From assembly GCA_018702715.1 (NCBI GenBank), contig JABIYQ010000438.1, forward strand, positions 1 to 33,293: a stretch of 33,293 nt of DNA, in the 5' to 3' direction. The notes under the pieces are model-generated. The model worked only from the letters and a program-made list of their open reading frames with translations, was not told the origin of the DNA and ran no database searches. The position numbers and the translations under genes were made by a program. The DNA comes from Desulfobacula sp. Its GTDB lineage: Bacteria; Desulfobacterota; Desulfobacteria; Desulfobacterales; Desulfobacteraceae. Below, in pieces: positions 24,464 through 32,169 of this stretch. The stretch's first letter is position 1. Every line of letters begins with the position of its first letter.

Positions 24464-25351
24464 TTAAGATCTCGGTGCAAAACCGCCAGACACTTTCTTT
24501 TTGCCATTATTTTTATCTTCAGTCCCTGTTGTTTTTTTATAGTATTCCAGAACTTTTAAATTTGGTTTTGATGAAAGTTTTGTTCCGGTATACTGGATAC
24601 CCAGCACCTGGGGCATTGCACTGACAGCCTTTGTTGCATTGAAAATAATCTGGCCATATTCACGCTGTGATTCCAGGATGAATTTTGCTTTGGCAAACAT
24701 TTTTGAAAGAAATCGTGCTTTTTTAGCTTTTTTGGACATGGAAATCTGAATATTCCCTGCTCTGACAATTTCCGGGGCTTCTTTTCCAAAATCCGGGATG
24801 AGTTTTTCCAATACAACAAACATTTCATCTGTCGGATCAGGAAAATCATCCAATTCCAGGTTAAATGGACTGTCATCATTTGATTGCCCGCCAACATCAA
24901 GCCTGGGTGCATCTGAAGTACCATTCATTGTTTCTGAATAAAGCTCAGAAGGACTATGTTTAAATGCCCGGGATGAAACAATCTGGGCTGCTGACTGTTC
25001 CCCCTGTTCGTACCTTGCTGCAACCCCGGGAAGATAACCCGCCAGCTCTGAGTAGAGTTTGATGCCGGTCTCTCTCATCTGAGATGCCATTTCTTTACAT
25101 GCGTCACTGGGTTTTTGGGGATTAAAATCCGCCCCCCCACAGGCTGCGTTCCAGGTTTCATACTGCACATCAAACTTTTTCATGAGCCGGGCAATCTCGC
25201 TTGCTTTTTCAGACGTCGCCAGTTGTCCAAGTTCAGACCTTGTATTATTAATGATTCTCTGGACTGCAACACCCTGTGAGGCATATAGATTTGAAAAAAA
25301 ACCAGTTATTAATACCAGTGTGATGATAAATACGCTTTTAGTCGGTTTCAT
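24464..25351 (-). CDS. Exported protein of unknown function, first gene of the envelope module
   Basis: 295 aa with a signal peptide (cleavage near YAS-Q). Residues about 30-125 are helical with two cysteines ('WNAACGG', 'SDACKEM') that could pair. An acidic stretch ('NLELDDFPDPTDEM') follows near 165-180. A basic helical segment (about 205-235, 'SKKAKKARFLSKMFAKAKFI') comes next, and the tail is lysine/glycine-rich. I do not recognise it. GGGAGG lies just before the ATG. As the first gene of the long minus-strand run, its upstream gap (25352-25599) should hold the module promoter; I could not pick a convincing -35/-10 pair there. Confidence 0.65.
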   Translation of the reverse strand: MKPTKSVFIITLVLITGFFSNLYASQGVAVQRIINNTRSELGQLATSEKASEIARLMKKFDVQYETWNAACGGADFNPQKPSDACKEMASQMRETGIKLYSELAGYLPGVAARYEQGEQSAAQIVSSRAFKHSPSELYSETMNGTSDAPRLDVGGQSNDDSPFNLELDDFPDPTDEMFVVLEKLIPDFGKEAPEIVRAGNIQISMSKKAKKARFLSKMFAKAKFILESQREYGQIIFNATKAVSAMPQVLGIQYTGTKLSSKPNLKVLEYYKKTTGTEDKNNGKKKVSGGFAPRS

Positions 25352-25501
25352 GATTCCTCCCTTTTTTTAGTTAAAAATCCAAATCAAGAATTTCGCTCTT
25401 TAAATATTTAGACGAAGGATTAGAATAATTGTTCAAAAGAATTTACTTTTCTTAAATTTATGATAAGAAAACTATACAATCCAAAAATGAACAAATTTTA
25501 A

Positions 25502-25524
25502 GATATCTCGTCTTTTTAGATATC
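25502..25524. promoter_or_regulatory. Inverted repeat in the divergent control region, possible operator
   Basis: GATATCT (25502-25508) and AGATATC (25518-25524) form a 7-bp inverted repeat with a 9-nt spacer. It sits between the divergent 24464-25351 and 25600-27087 genes, about 75 bases before the latter's start. It could be a regulator site shared by both transcripts; no regulator is encoded next to it. Confidence 0.35.
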
Positions 25525-25599
25525 AGCAGTAAAAAAAATGAGTACAGATGCTTTTTTGTAAAATATTTAATCACATCAAATTTTAAATGGAGATTGATT

Positions 25600-27087
25600 A
25601 TGTTCAGAAAATTGCTTGTTATACTCGGCTTAATTTCATTCTTGCTTTTGACAGGATGTGTAGCTGCAACAGAAAAAGCAGTAAAAGCACCTTCTGATAT
25701 AAAAACCATGAGCCTTCACACTGCAACTCAGCTTTTGGCTGAAAAATTGAATGTATCCCTTAAAGGTAAACAGCTGGGCAGATTTGCTGTAGCAGACCTA
25801 ATAGGTCCGGGTAGCGGAATCACAGGGCTTGGCGAACAGATAGCAGACGACTTGAGCGTACAACTTTTTCAATCAAATAATTTTAGTGAGTATGTAGAAA
25901 GAAAACAATTCAAGCAGCTGCTTTCAACCATCATTTCAGAAAAAGACGTACCCTACTTTGACCAGAGCACGGTTTCGACGTATGGAAAATCCATGGGACT
26001 TCAGGATATGCTAATCGGAACAATTCGAGATCTTAGATCCTACTATTATGTCAAGGCAAAAATTGTTAACATTGAAACAACAAAAATCCTGGCCATGGGG
26101 GATGTTAACATATCAAAGACCGCCACAGCCATAACACTTGTGGAAAAAAAGCAGACATCAACTTTGACTGTCAGTGTAAGCCCGGCAATACAGGGGACTG
26201 TCATGGCTGATGGGAGGCACCATCCATTAAAGAATGGGGCTGCTGTTATAAAAGGAGTGCCGTATGGTAATTGTTCCATCGTTATTCAACCCTCTTCCGG
26301 GTATCAAGCTATCAGAAAAAATATTTTAATCAAATCCCCCATGGAAACTTTTGCATTCAGTCTTAAAGAAAAAAAATATGATATCTCCTTTACGATTGTC
26401 CCTCCTGATGCAACCCTTGTGATTGACGGGAAAAAAATTATCCTTAATGAACATGGTTTTGCAAAAATCGATAATATCACAGCAGGGAATCATTCCCTCC
26501 TCATCAATTCTGATAAAAAAGGCTATAAAGGTATTTCTCAGATATTTAATCCGGCAATAAATGAAATCTTTCAGTTTAATCTTCTGACAACAGATCCAAT
26601 CTACAATTTCAATGATACCCTTTTTCAAAAAGTACAACAAATGAAAGACAAACAGGATTTCAATGTTAAGCTCTGGACAAATAAGAAAGTGTTTAAACCC
26701 GGAGATACAATTTCATTTTTTTTCAACTCTGAAAAAGACTGCTATTTAAATATCGTTGATATTGGTACCAGTGGGAATATCACCCTGCTTTTTCCAAATA
26801 AATATCATCAAAACTCAAGAATTGATGCAGGAAAAACCTATAAAATCCCGGATGAAAGCTCTGACATGTTTGCATTCAGGGTCGATCCACCCGCTGGAAT
26901 AGATCGTGTCTATGCTATTGCCAGTACCAGGCCCCTGAATATTTTTGATACAAATTTTAGAGATGTTGAATATAAAACAATAACCCGTGGACAAACACGA
27001 GATATCACAACTGTGGCGGCTGGTCATGCCATGAGCAATGTAAAATTAACTGCGGCATCCACCTGTATTATTAATGTGATCGAATAA
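25600..27087 (+). CDS. Lipoprotein with FlgO/CsgG-like domain, PEGA-like region and DUF4384-like C-terminus
   Basis: 495 aa with lipobox LTGC near residue 19. Residues about 40-180 resemble FlgO/CsgG-type lipoproteins ('GLGEQIADDLSVQLFQSNNF', 'YVERKQFKQLLS', 'MLIGTIRDLRSYYYVKAKIV'). Residues about 185-325 hold two PEGA-like beta units ('LTVSVSPAIQGTVMADG', 'ISFTIVPPDATLVIDGKKI'). The C-terminal 150 residues match the DUF4384 pattern ('LWTNKKVFKPGDTISFFFNS', 'CYLNIVDIGTSGNITLLFPN'). DUF4384 is often linked to caspase-like proteins, which fits this window. The ATG at 25600 has GGAG seven bases upstream; a TTG two codons earlier is less likely. Confidence 0.8.
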   Translation: MFRKLLVILGLISFLLLTGCVAATEKAVKAPSDIKTMSLHTATQLLAEKLNVSLKGKQLGRFAVADLIGPGSGITGLGEQIADDLSVQLFQSNNFSEYVERKQFKQLLSTIISEKDVPYFDQSTVSTYGKSMGLQDMLIGTIRDLRSYYYVKAKIVNIETTKILAMGDVNISKTATAITLVEKKQTSTLTVSVSPAIQGTVMADGRHHPLKNGAAVIKGVPYGNCSIVIQPSSGYQAIRKNILIKSPMETFAFSLKEKKYDISFTIVPPDATLVIDGKKIILNEHGFAKIDNITAGNHSLLINSDKKGYKGISQIFNPAINEIFQFNLLTTDPIYNFNDTLFQKVQQMKDKQDFNVKLWTNKKVFKPGDTISFFFNSEKDCYLNIVDIGTSGNITLLFPNKYHQNSRIDAGKTYKIPDESSDMFAFRVDPPAGIDRVYAIASTRPLNIFDTNFRDVEYKTITRGQTRDITTVAAGHAMSNVKLTAASTCIINVIE

Positions 27088-27125
27088 AAACCTGTAGCAT
27101 TATAGAAAAATTTAAGGAAAAACCA

Positions 27126-28280
27126 ATGAAAAGAATAAGAGACATGTTTCATAAAATCATGATTCTATGCATGGCATTTGTAACAATTTTTGTTTCAGCC
27201 TCCTATGCCGACACTGAAATTGTTACGATTGCAGAAGGGGTTGCATTGATACAAGGAGATAATATAGTTGGCGCTAAAGAAAATGCAAAAAATGATGCAC
27301 TCCGCCAGGCACTCGAACAGGGCATTGGCATGCTCATGGATGCCGAAACGATCCTTAAGAATGATGACCTCATGGAAAAAATTTATACACATTCTACAGG
27401 CTATATAAAAAATTATACCATTATAAAAGAAGGGGAAGATAAATCCGGCATATACAGAGTTACAATACGTGCCGTCACAAAAACTGAGACGCTAAGAAAT
27501 ACACTTACCCACTTAGGCCTGATCCACCAAATGGTTGATTACCCTAGAATAATGATCCTTCCTTTTCCTGACAAGGGCATGATCTCTTTGGCAGAGGCTG
27601 CTGAAGCCATACTGGTACAGCAGTTTACAGATAGACATTTTGAGTTAGTGGACCCTGCAAAATCAAAACAACTCCACAATGAAGCCAAAGACCTTCTTAA
27701 AGTTGATACAATAAACAATATTGCAGCAAAAATTGGTCTTCAACATCAAGCTGAAATCGTTATTTTATACTCGGTTGATACTGGAGCATCAGAGTTTGAT
27801 GGAATGATGGAAACTGCAACTGCCACCATGACAACCAGAGCAATAGTTACTACTACTGCCCAGATTCTTACAGCAGATAATAAAACTTTGTCAGGGTTGG
27901 GGAAAACCCCTGAGCTTGCCTTTACAAAAGCAGCAAACAGTGCAGCACAAAGCTGTGCAGAAAAACTAATCCCCTCAATTGTGTCCTGGTGGGACAATTA
28001 CACTGCAAATGGCTTGCCCTACATAATAACGCTTAAAACACCTCCAAAGGCAGACCGATTGATCATCTTATTCCAGCAAAACATGGAATCCATTCCAGGG
28101 GTCGTGTCACTATCAGAACGAAGCTCAGGAGGTGGTATAACAGAAATGATGGTAAAATATAAAGGCAAAAGCACAGATTTGAAAAGAGCTGTCCTGTCAA
28201 TAATGTTTAAGCATGCAAGCTTCAAAGATCTTTATACTGTAATAATTAAAGGAAGGTTTATGGTGTTTTCAATCAAATAA
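27126..28280 (+). CDS. Exported FlgT-like protein
   Basis: 384 aa with a signal peptide (cleavage near SYA-D). Residues about 30-130 follow the FlgT N-terminal pattern: 'EGVALIQGDNIVGAKENAKN' then 'DALRQALEQGIGMLMDAETI', and 'IKNYTIIKEGEDKSGIYRVT'. A second domain (about 140-285) starts 'PRIMILPFPDKG' and resembles the TolB-N/CsgG-like middle domain of such proteins; a third domain follows (about 295-384). In vibrios FlgT and FlgO shape the flagellar outer-membrane ring, but no flagellar genes are present here, so this pair probably works in another envelope structure. It is 38 bases downstream of the FlgO-like gene with AAGGA before the ATG. Confidence 0.8.
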   Translation: MKRIRDMFHKIMILCMAFVTIFVSASYADTEIVTIAEGVALIQGDNIVGAKENAKNDALRQALEQGIGMLMDAETILKNDDLMEKIYTHSTGYIKNYTIIKEGEDKSGIYRVTIRAVTKTETLRNTLTHLGLIHQMVDYPRIMILPFPDKGMISLAEAAEAILVQQFTDRHFELVDPAKSKQLHNEAKDLLKVDTINNIAAKIGLQHQAEIVILYSVDTGASEFDGMMETATATMTTRAIVTTTAQILTADNKTLSGLGKTPELAFTKAANSAAQSCAEKLIPSIVSWWDNYTANGLPYIITLKTPPKADRLIILFQQNMESIPGVVSLSERSSGGGITEMMVKYKGKSTDLKRAVLSIMFKHASFKDLYTVIIKGRFMVFSIK

Positions 28281-28413
28281 TCGAATTATCCGATACGCTA
28301 TTTGGTGGTCGCCACGTGCTATTAACAAGAAACAGAAATTATATACTTATTGGTTTACTTGACCCTTTCCATATTGCAACCTACGAACTATACTTTTAAT
28401 CTTTTTTTAAAAA

Positions 28414-28441
28414 TTGACATATTTTTATTCACATGTGTAAT
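28414..28441 (+). promoter_or_regulatory. Candidate sigma-70-type promoter in the 28281-28704 gap
   Basis: TTGACA (28414-28419), 16-base spacer, TGTAAT (28436-28441): six and five of six consensus bases. It lies about 265 bases before the caspase gene at 28705, giving a long leader. That leader holds two tiny start-stop frames with ribosome-site-like sequence: ATG GTG AAA TAG at 28469-28480, and ATG TAA at 28563-28568 after GAGGAG. No longer gene is seen in the gap. Confidence 0.5.
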
Positions 28442-28704
28442 AAATAAAAAACACAAAGGGATTTAAAAATGGTGAAATAGAAACTCAAATCGTAATTTAA
28501 TTTTACTTAATATTCAAATGATAAAGTGGTAGTGTCTATCCCGAAACAAAGAGGAGAAAAAAATGTAAAATACTGTTACTTCACTTGCTTTTATGTCGGA
28601 GTAAAAGAAATTGTTGCAAATAGTTATTTTTTAAAATATAGATGTGATATCGCTTAATTTTCAATTATCTCAATTCAGAATTTGTATCAAATAGGGAGAA
28701 TAAA

Positions 28705-30210
28705 ATGAAAATTTCTTTGATAACAAATCTTATAGCGGGAATCGTCTTTTTTTTAACCCTTGCCGGACCGGCAGCTACCCAACAGAACAGTGATGGAGTG
28801 GCTGTGATCATTGGCAACAAAAACTACCAGAATCAGATCCCACAGGTTGACTTTGCCCATCGTGATGCAGCAGCAATGAAACGATTTGTAATTGATGAAC
28901 TTGGATACAAGCAAGGTAATATCATTTATTTGCTGGATGCTTCTGAGGGACAAATGCGAGGAGTTTTCGGGTCAAAGGACAATTATAAGGGAAAACTCAA
29001 CCAATATATTCGCCCTGGGAAATCCGATGTTTTTATTTTTTATTCCGGCCACGGGGTACCCGGGCTTAAAGACCGAAGAAGTTATCTTCTTCCCTGTGAT
29101 GCCAGTCCTGACACGGTTGAACTCAATGGTTATCCATTACAGCAACTTTATGACAATCTTGGAAAAATGGAAGCCAAATCTACTCTTGTTTGCCTGGATG
29201 CATGTTTTTCTGGTGACTCTCCAAATGGGATTCTGACTCAATCTGCATCTTCTATCTCAGTCATCCCATACGAACCCAAAAATATTGATCACCTCAATAT
29301 CATTACAGCAGCCAGCGGGGGTCAGCTGGCTAGCTGGGACTCCAAATCCAGACACGGCCTTTTTACAGAAATTTTATTACAAGGTCTTTATGGGAAAGCT
29401 GATGAAAAAGAATTTGGTGGCAATGGAGACAACGAGATAACACTTCTGGAAATGAAGAAATTGCTGGATGACGAAATGACATATTTAGCACGTCGCCATT
29501 ACAACCGGGAACAAGTGGCTACAATCAAGGGAAATAATAACTTTATCCTTGCTAGTCATGGGAACGAACCCATAGTACGTCCTAAAATTACCCTGGATTC
29601 AAAACCATTAAAACAAATTAAGACACATACATTTCAAAATGAACCGCTTGAAGAAAAAACAGACCACATGATTTTTAGGATAAAGCCAGTTAAATACAAG
29701 GGATCTGAGATCCCTGGGGCTGTCGGTATTATAGGCGCGCCTTTGGGCAATATGCCGGATGCTATTGTGGAAAATTGGCCTCCGCAAAAAGGTGATATCA
29801 CGGTTACAACCATTATCACAAAAAACAAAATAGAACGTGAAGACAATCCAGAATTAGCAGGCGCCCAAATGGCTACTGCCTTATTCGGCAAAGCCATAAG
29901 CTCTTTTACAAAAGACATCCCCAAATACATATATCATTATGAAGTGGATGTTCTTATTACTGCAAAGAATACCCAATCCCGAGAAGTCAAAACAGCAAAC
30001 GGATCTGCCTACCTGAAATCTCAGAATGATAATGAATCCGGACAGATCTTGATTGAAGCGTTAACAGAAGGGGCAAACAACTTGTGCCTTATACTCATGG
30101 GAGGGGTTTCGCAACCCCATGAGAAAGCAAGCGTAAAAAGGAATAATGCACTGATGGCATTCAAAAAAAGCAAGAGTTCTCAAGATTTCAATCAGAACGA
30201 TACGCGCTGA
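28705..30210 (+). CDS. Exported caspase-like (C14) protease with C-terminal extension
   Basis: 501 aa. Signal peptide (cleavage near PAA-T). C14 domain about residues 30-290: 'GVAVIIGNKNYQN', His116 in FYSGHG and Cys167 in LDACFSGD, followed by 'NIITAASGGQLASWD', the usual late strand. The remaining 200 residues form an unassigned beta-rich domain ('EKTDHMIFRIKPVKYKGSEI'). It carries no FGE domain and no VR, so it is not a DGR target. GGGAG precedes the ATG. It is on the opposite strand from the other four caspase genes and has its own promoter-like site. Confidence 0.9.
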   Translation: MKISLITNLIAGIVFFLTLAGPAATQQNSDGVAVIIGNKNYQNQIPQVDFAHRDAAAMKRFVIDELGYKQGNIIYLLDASEGQMRGVFGSKDNYKGKLNQYIRPGKSDVFIFYSGHGVPGLKDRRSYLLPCDASPDTVELNGYPLQQLYDNLGKMEAKSTLVCLDACFSGDSPNGILTQSASSISVIPYEPKNIDHLNIITAASGGQLASWDSKSRHGLFTEILLQGLYGKADEKEFGGNGDNEITLLEMKKLLDDEMTYLARRHYNREQVATIKGNNNFILASHGNEPIVRPKITLDSKPLKQIKTHTFQNEPLEEKTDHMIFRIKPVKYKGSEIPGAVGIIGAPLGNMPDAIVENWPPQKGDITVTTIITKNKIEREDNPELAGAQMATALFGKAISSFTKDIPKYIYHYEVDVLITAKNTQSREVKTANGSAYLKSQNDNESGQILIEALTEGANNLCLILMGGVSQPHEKASVKRNNALMAFKKSKSSQDFNQNDTR

Positions 30211-30265
30211 TACTCAAAGGAGCTATCTTTTTTGCATTAATAGCTGCAAGCTGTATTATAGATCA

Positions 30266-30307
30266 TTGGCAATAAATAATTAGGCCAAGGGAATACTGTG
30301 TGTTCCC
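30266..30307. repeat. Two adjacent inverted repeats between convergent genes
   Basis: TTGGC/GCCAA (30266-30270, 30284-30288) is directly followed by GGGAA/TTCCC (30289-30293, 30303-30307). They lie between the convergent caspase gene and the sigma-operon gene, where a two-way terminator would be expected. Stems are only 5 bp and lack U tracts, so the role is uncertain. Confidence 0.3.
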
Positions 30308-30345
30308 AAAATAGTTTTCCATCTTCATAGCATACTTCCCCCACC

Positions 30346-30804
30346 CTAATCAAATTCAGCGCCAACACGTAGAAGCAAAACACCATCTTCATAAAGAGGG
30401 CCGCCTATTAAAACAAATCCTTTGTCAACAAGAAGTAAAATAGTATGAAAGACTTTTTTCTTTTTTTCCATAATTTCAACAAGCAGTCTTCCCTGGTTTT
30501 CCTCAAACCCTTTAAAAGTAAGCTTAAGAATTCTTTTGGATGAAAGTAGAATTTCTGAAGTTTGGCCGAAAGTTAGTTTCTGTTCACTTTTCTTGGCAAG
30601 CTTAAAACCGGTATAATTAAGGACCGGGGCAATTTCATTAGCTAGGTCTTTTAGTTGAGGGTCAATTATGTTTGATTTTTTTGTGGCTTTGATTATTTCA
30701 ACTTTAACGTTCATTGATGAAAAGGCAAGGACATTTTCAGGACACACCTGAAATATTATCAAAAGCATAAATATGCATAAAATAGAATTTTTTTTCATTG
30801 TCAT
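30346..30804 (-). CDS. Small exported protein related to the C-terminal domain of the 19888-21138 lipoprotein
   Basis: 152 aa: signal peptide (cleavage near VLA-F) plus a single domain of about 120 residues. It shares with the lipoprotein at 19888-21138 the pattern V.VEIIKA, IDPQL, LNYTGFKL, and a closing IGGP with LLRV. It is a free-standing version of that domain. It is the third gene of the sigma/anti-sigma operon; its ATG overlaps the preceding stop by one base, with GGAGG seven bases upstream. It may sense or report the envelope condition controlled by the sigma factor; function otherwise unknown. Confidence 0.7.
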   Translation of the reverse strand: MTMKKNSILCIFMLLIIFQVCPENVLAFSSMNVKVEIIKATKKSNIIDPQLKDLANEIAPVLNYTGFKLAKKSEQKLTFGQTSEILLSSKRILKLTFKGFEENQGRLLVEIMEKKKKVFHTILLLVDKGFVLIGGPLYEDGVLLLRVGAEFD

Positions 30805-31289
30805 TATCCAGCCTCCTTTTCATTGTCAGGAAAAAACATGATCAGAGGGATTTTGCTTTGTGCGGTTTTAAGCACCATGGTTGAGCCACTTGTACTGGAT
30901 ACTTCCTCAACGCTGCTGATCATCATTTGTTTTGTTCCTGTTTGAATTGGTAAGATTGTAACTACAAATATCGCAATTGCTGCGGTACAAAGGGCAGGTA
31001 CCCAGACTATCGGCTTGAAAAATTTATTTTTTATTCTCTCCCAATATGTAGGCCCCCAATCCATCTTTGAATCAAAATTTCTCCAGGCCTGATCGACGTC
31101 CAACGAAGACTCATCCTCTTCAAATGCTTCCTTCATCATTTCGTTTGTTACTCGCAGTAGCTCAAGTTTTTGTCTGCAATCAGTACATTTGTCTAAATGT
31201 TTTTTCAAATCTATGGAATGATTTTCGTCAATCTCATTATCGATAAACACATCAAATAAGGATTCATATTTTTCACAATTTGTACTCAT
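30804..31289 (-). CDS. Zinc-finger anti-sigma factor
   Basis: 161 aa. The cytoplasmic N-terminus has the ZAS-type zinc motif His31-x3-Cys35-x2-Cys38 in 'KKHLDKCTDCRQKLELL'. A single membrane segment follows near residue 95-115 ('IVWVPALCTAAIAIFVVTIL') and the periplasmic tail is short (about 45 residues). Such proteins hold their ECF sigma factor at the membrane until a signal releases it. The start overlaps the sigma-factor stop (ATGA). The short periplasmic tail suggests that another protein, perhaps the next gene product, carries the sensing function; that is inference. Confidence 0.85.
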   Translation of the reverse strand: MSTNCEKYESLFDVFIDNEIDENHSIDLKKHLDKCTDCRQKLELLRVTNEMMKEAFEEDESSLDVDQAWRNFDSKMDWGPTYWERIKNKFFKPIVWVPALCTAAIAIFVVTILPIQTGTKQMMISSVEEVSSTSGSTMVLKTAQSKIPLIMFFPDNEKEAG

Positions 31290-31936
31290 TTTTGTATCTC
31301 CTTTTTGTCCTGATAATAAGATTGCACGGTTGTAATCACTTTTTTTCGTGCATTGCTTATCCTTGATTGCACTGTACCAAATGGTATATTCATTTTTTCT
31401 GAAATTTCTTTATATGTCAGCCCCGAGAAGAATAATTCTATCACTTCTCTATGTGTATCATTTAAACCTGATATTACCTTTTTTAAAATCACTTTTCCCT
31501 CGTCTGAACAAATTTGGTGTAGAAAATCTTTGGTATCTTCGATCTGCAGTCTGGGTAGTTGGCCACAGCCATTTTTTTGTTCTTCATCATTCATGTCATC
31601 CAGGAATATAGTCTTTTTTTTATTTCTATTATACTGTGACTTCCATTTGTCCTTAGTTAAATTACGTAATATTTGGAAGAGCCAGGTCTTAAAAGACGCA
31701 TCCCCTCTAAAGTCTTTTATGCCTTTTGAAGCCTTAAAAAATGTTTTATTAGTAATTTCCTTGGCATCTTCTTCATTCCTAAAATTCTTGTAAGCTTTTC
31801 CATAAATGAGTTTATAATATTTTTTATAAAGTTCCTCGTAATATTTTTTTTTACCCTTTTTGAAACCTGCAACAAGTTCTTCGTCAGAAACATCTTTCAA
31901 GTCAGAAAATCTTTTCAAATTAGGGAAAAAATTCAA
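31286..31936 (-). CDS. ECF-type RNA polymerase sigma factor
   Basis: 216 aa. Region 2 about residues 25-100 ('YYKLIYGKAYKNFRNEEDAK', 'FRGDASFKTWLFQILRNLTK'), a linker, then region 4 about 155-205 ('REVIELFFSGLTYKEISEKM', 'IPFGTVQSRISNARKKV'), the helix-turn-helix for the -35 element. The start appears to be a TTG with AGGA five to six bases upstream; no ATG is available near it. It heads an operon with its anti-sigma factor and a small exported protein. Regulated targets cannot be read from the sequence, but the shared domain with 19888-21138 hints at a link with the envelope module. Confidence 0.9.
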   Translation of the reverse strand: MNFFPNLKRFSDLKDVSDEELVAGFKKGKKKYYEELYKKYYKLIYGKAYKNFRNEEDAKEITNKTFFKASKGIKDFRGDASFKTWLFQILRNLTKDKWKSQYNRNKKKTIFLDDMNDEEQKNGCGQLPRLQIEDTKDFLHQICSDEGKVILKKVISGLNDTHREVIELFFSGLTYKEISEKMNIPFGTVQSRISNARKKVITTVQSYYQDKKEIQK

Positions 31937-32024
31937 AACATTCCTTTTCTATTTATTATTGACGAATATATTATGTTTTTGTTCAAATTTGTTTATATTA
32001 TCTGATTTTTATTATCCGCTTCTC

Positions 32025-32055
32025 ATTACAAAACAGGTTGCCAAATATTTGTCAA
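32025..32055 (-). promoter_or_regulatory. Possible promoter for the sigma-factor operon
   Basis: On the minus strand TTGACA (complement of 32050-32055) is followed after 19 bases by TGTAAT (32030-32025), about 90 bases before the TTG start. The spacer is longer than ideal. I found no clear ECF-type self-promoter. Confidence 0.3.
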
Positions 32056-32102
32056 TAATTAGCAGTATTTTATAATTATTTTTATTATAAAAATTTGTAA
32101 AC

Positions 32103-32132
32103 TTGACGTTGATTGCAAAGTGATAATATTGT
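32103..32132 (+). promoter_or_regulatory. Possible promoter for the TolC-family gene
   Basis: TTGACG (32103-32108), 18-base spacer, TATTGT (32127-32132), about 38 bases before the ATG. Five and four of six consensus bases. Confidence 0.4.
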
Positions 32133-32169
32133 GGACTATATTTTGATTTTCACTAAATGAGGTACCCAA

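Noticed and set aside
30289..30307. GGGAA/TTCCC stem as a confident terminator
   Set aside because: Stem of only 5 bp with a 9-nt loop and no U tract; listed only as a repeat.
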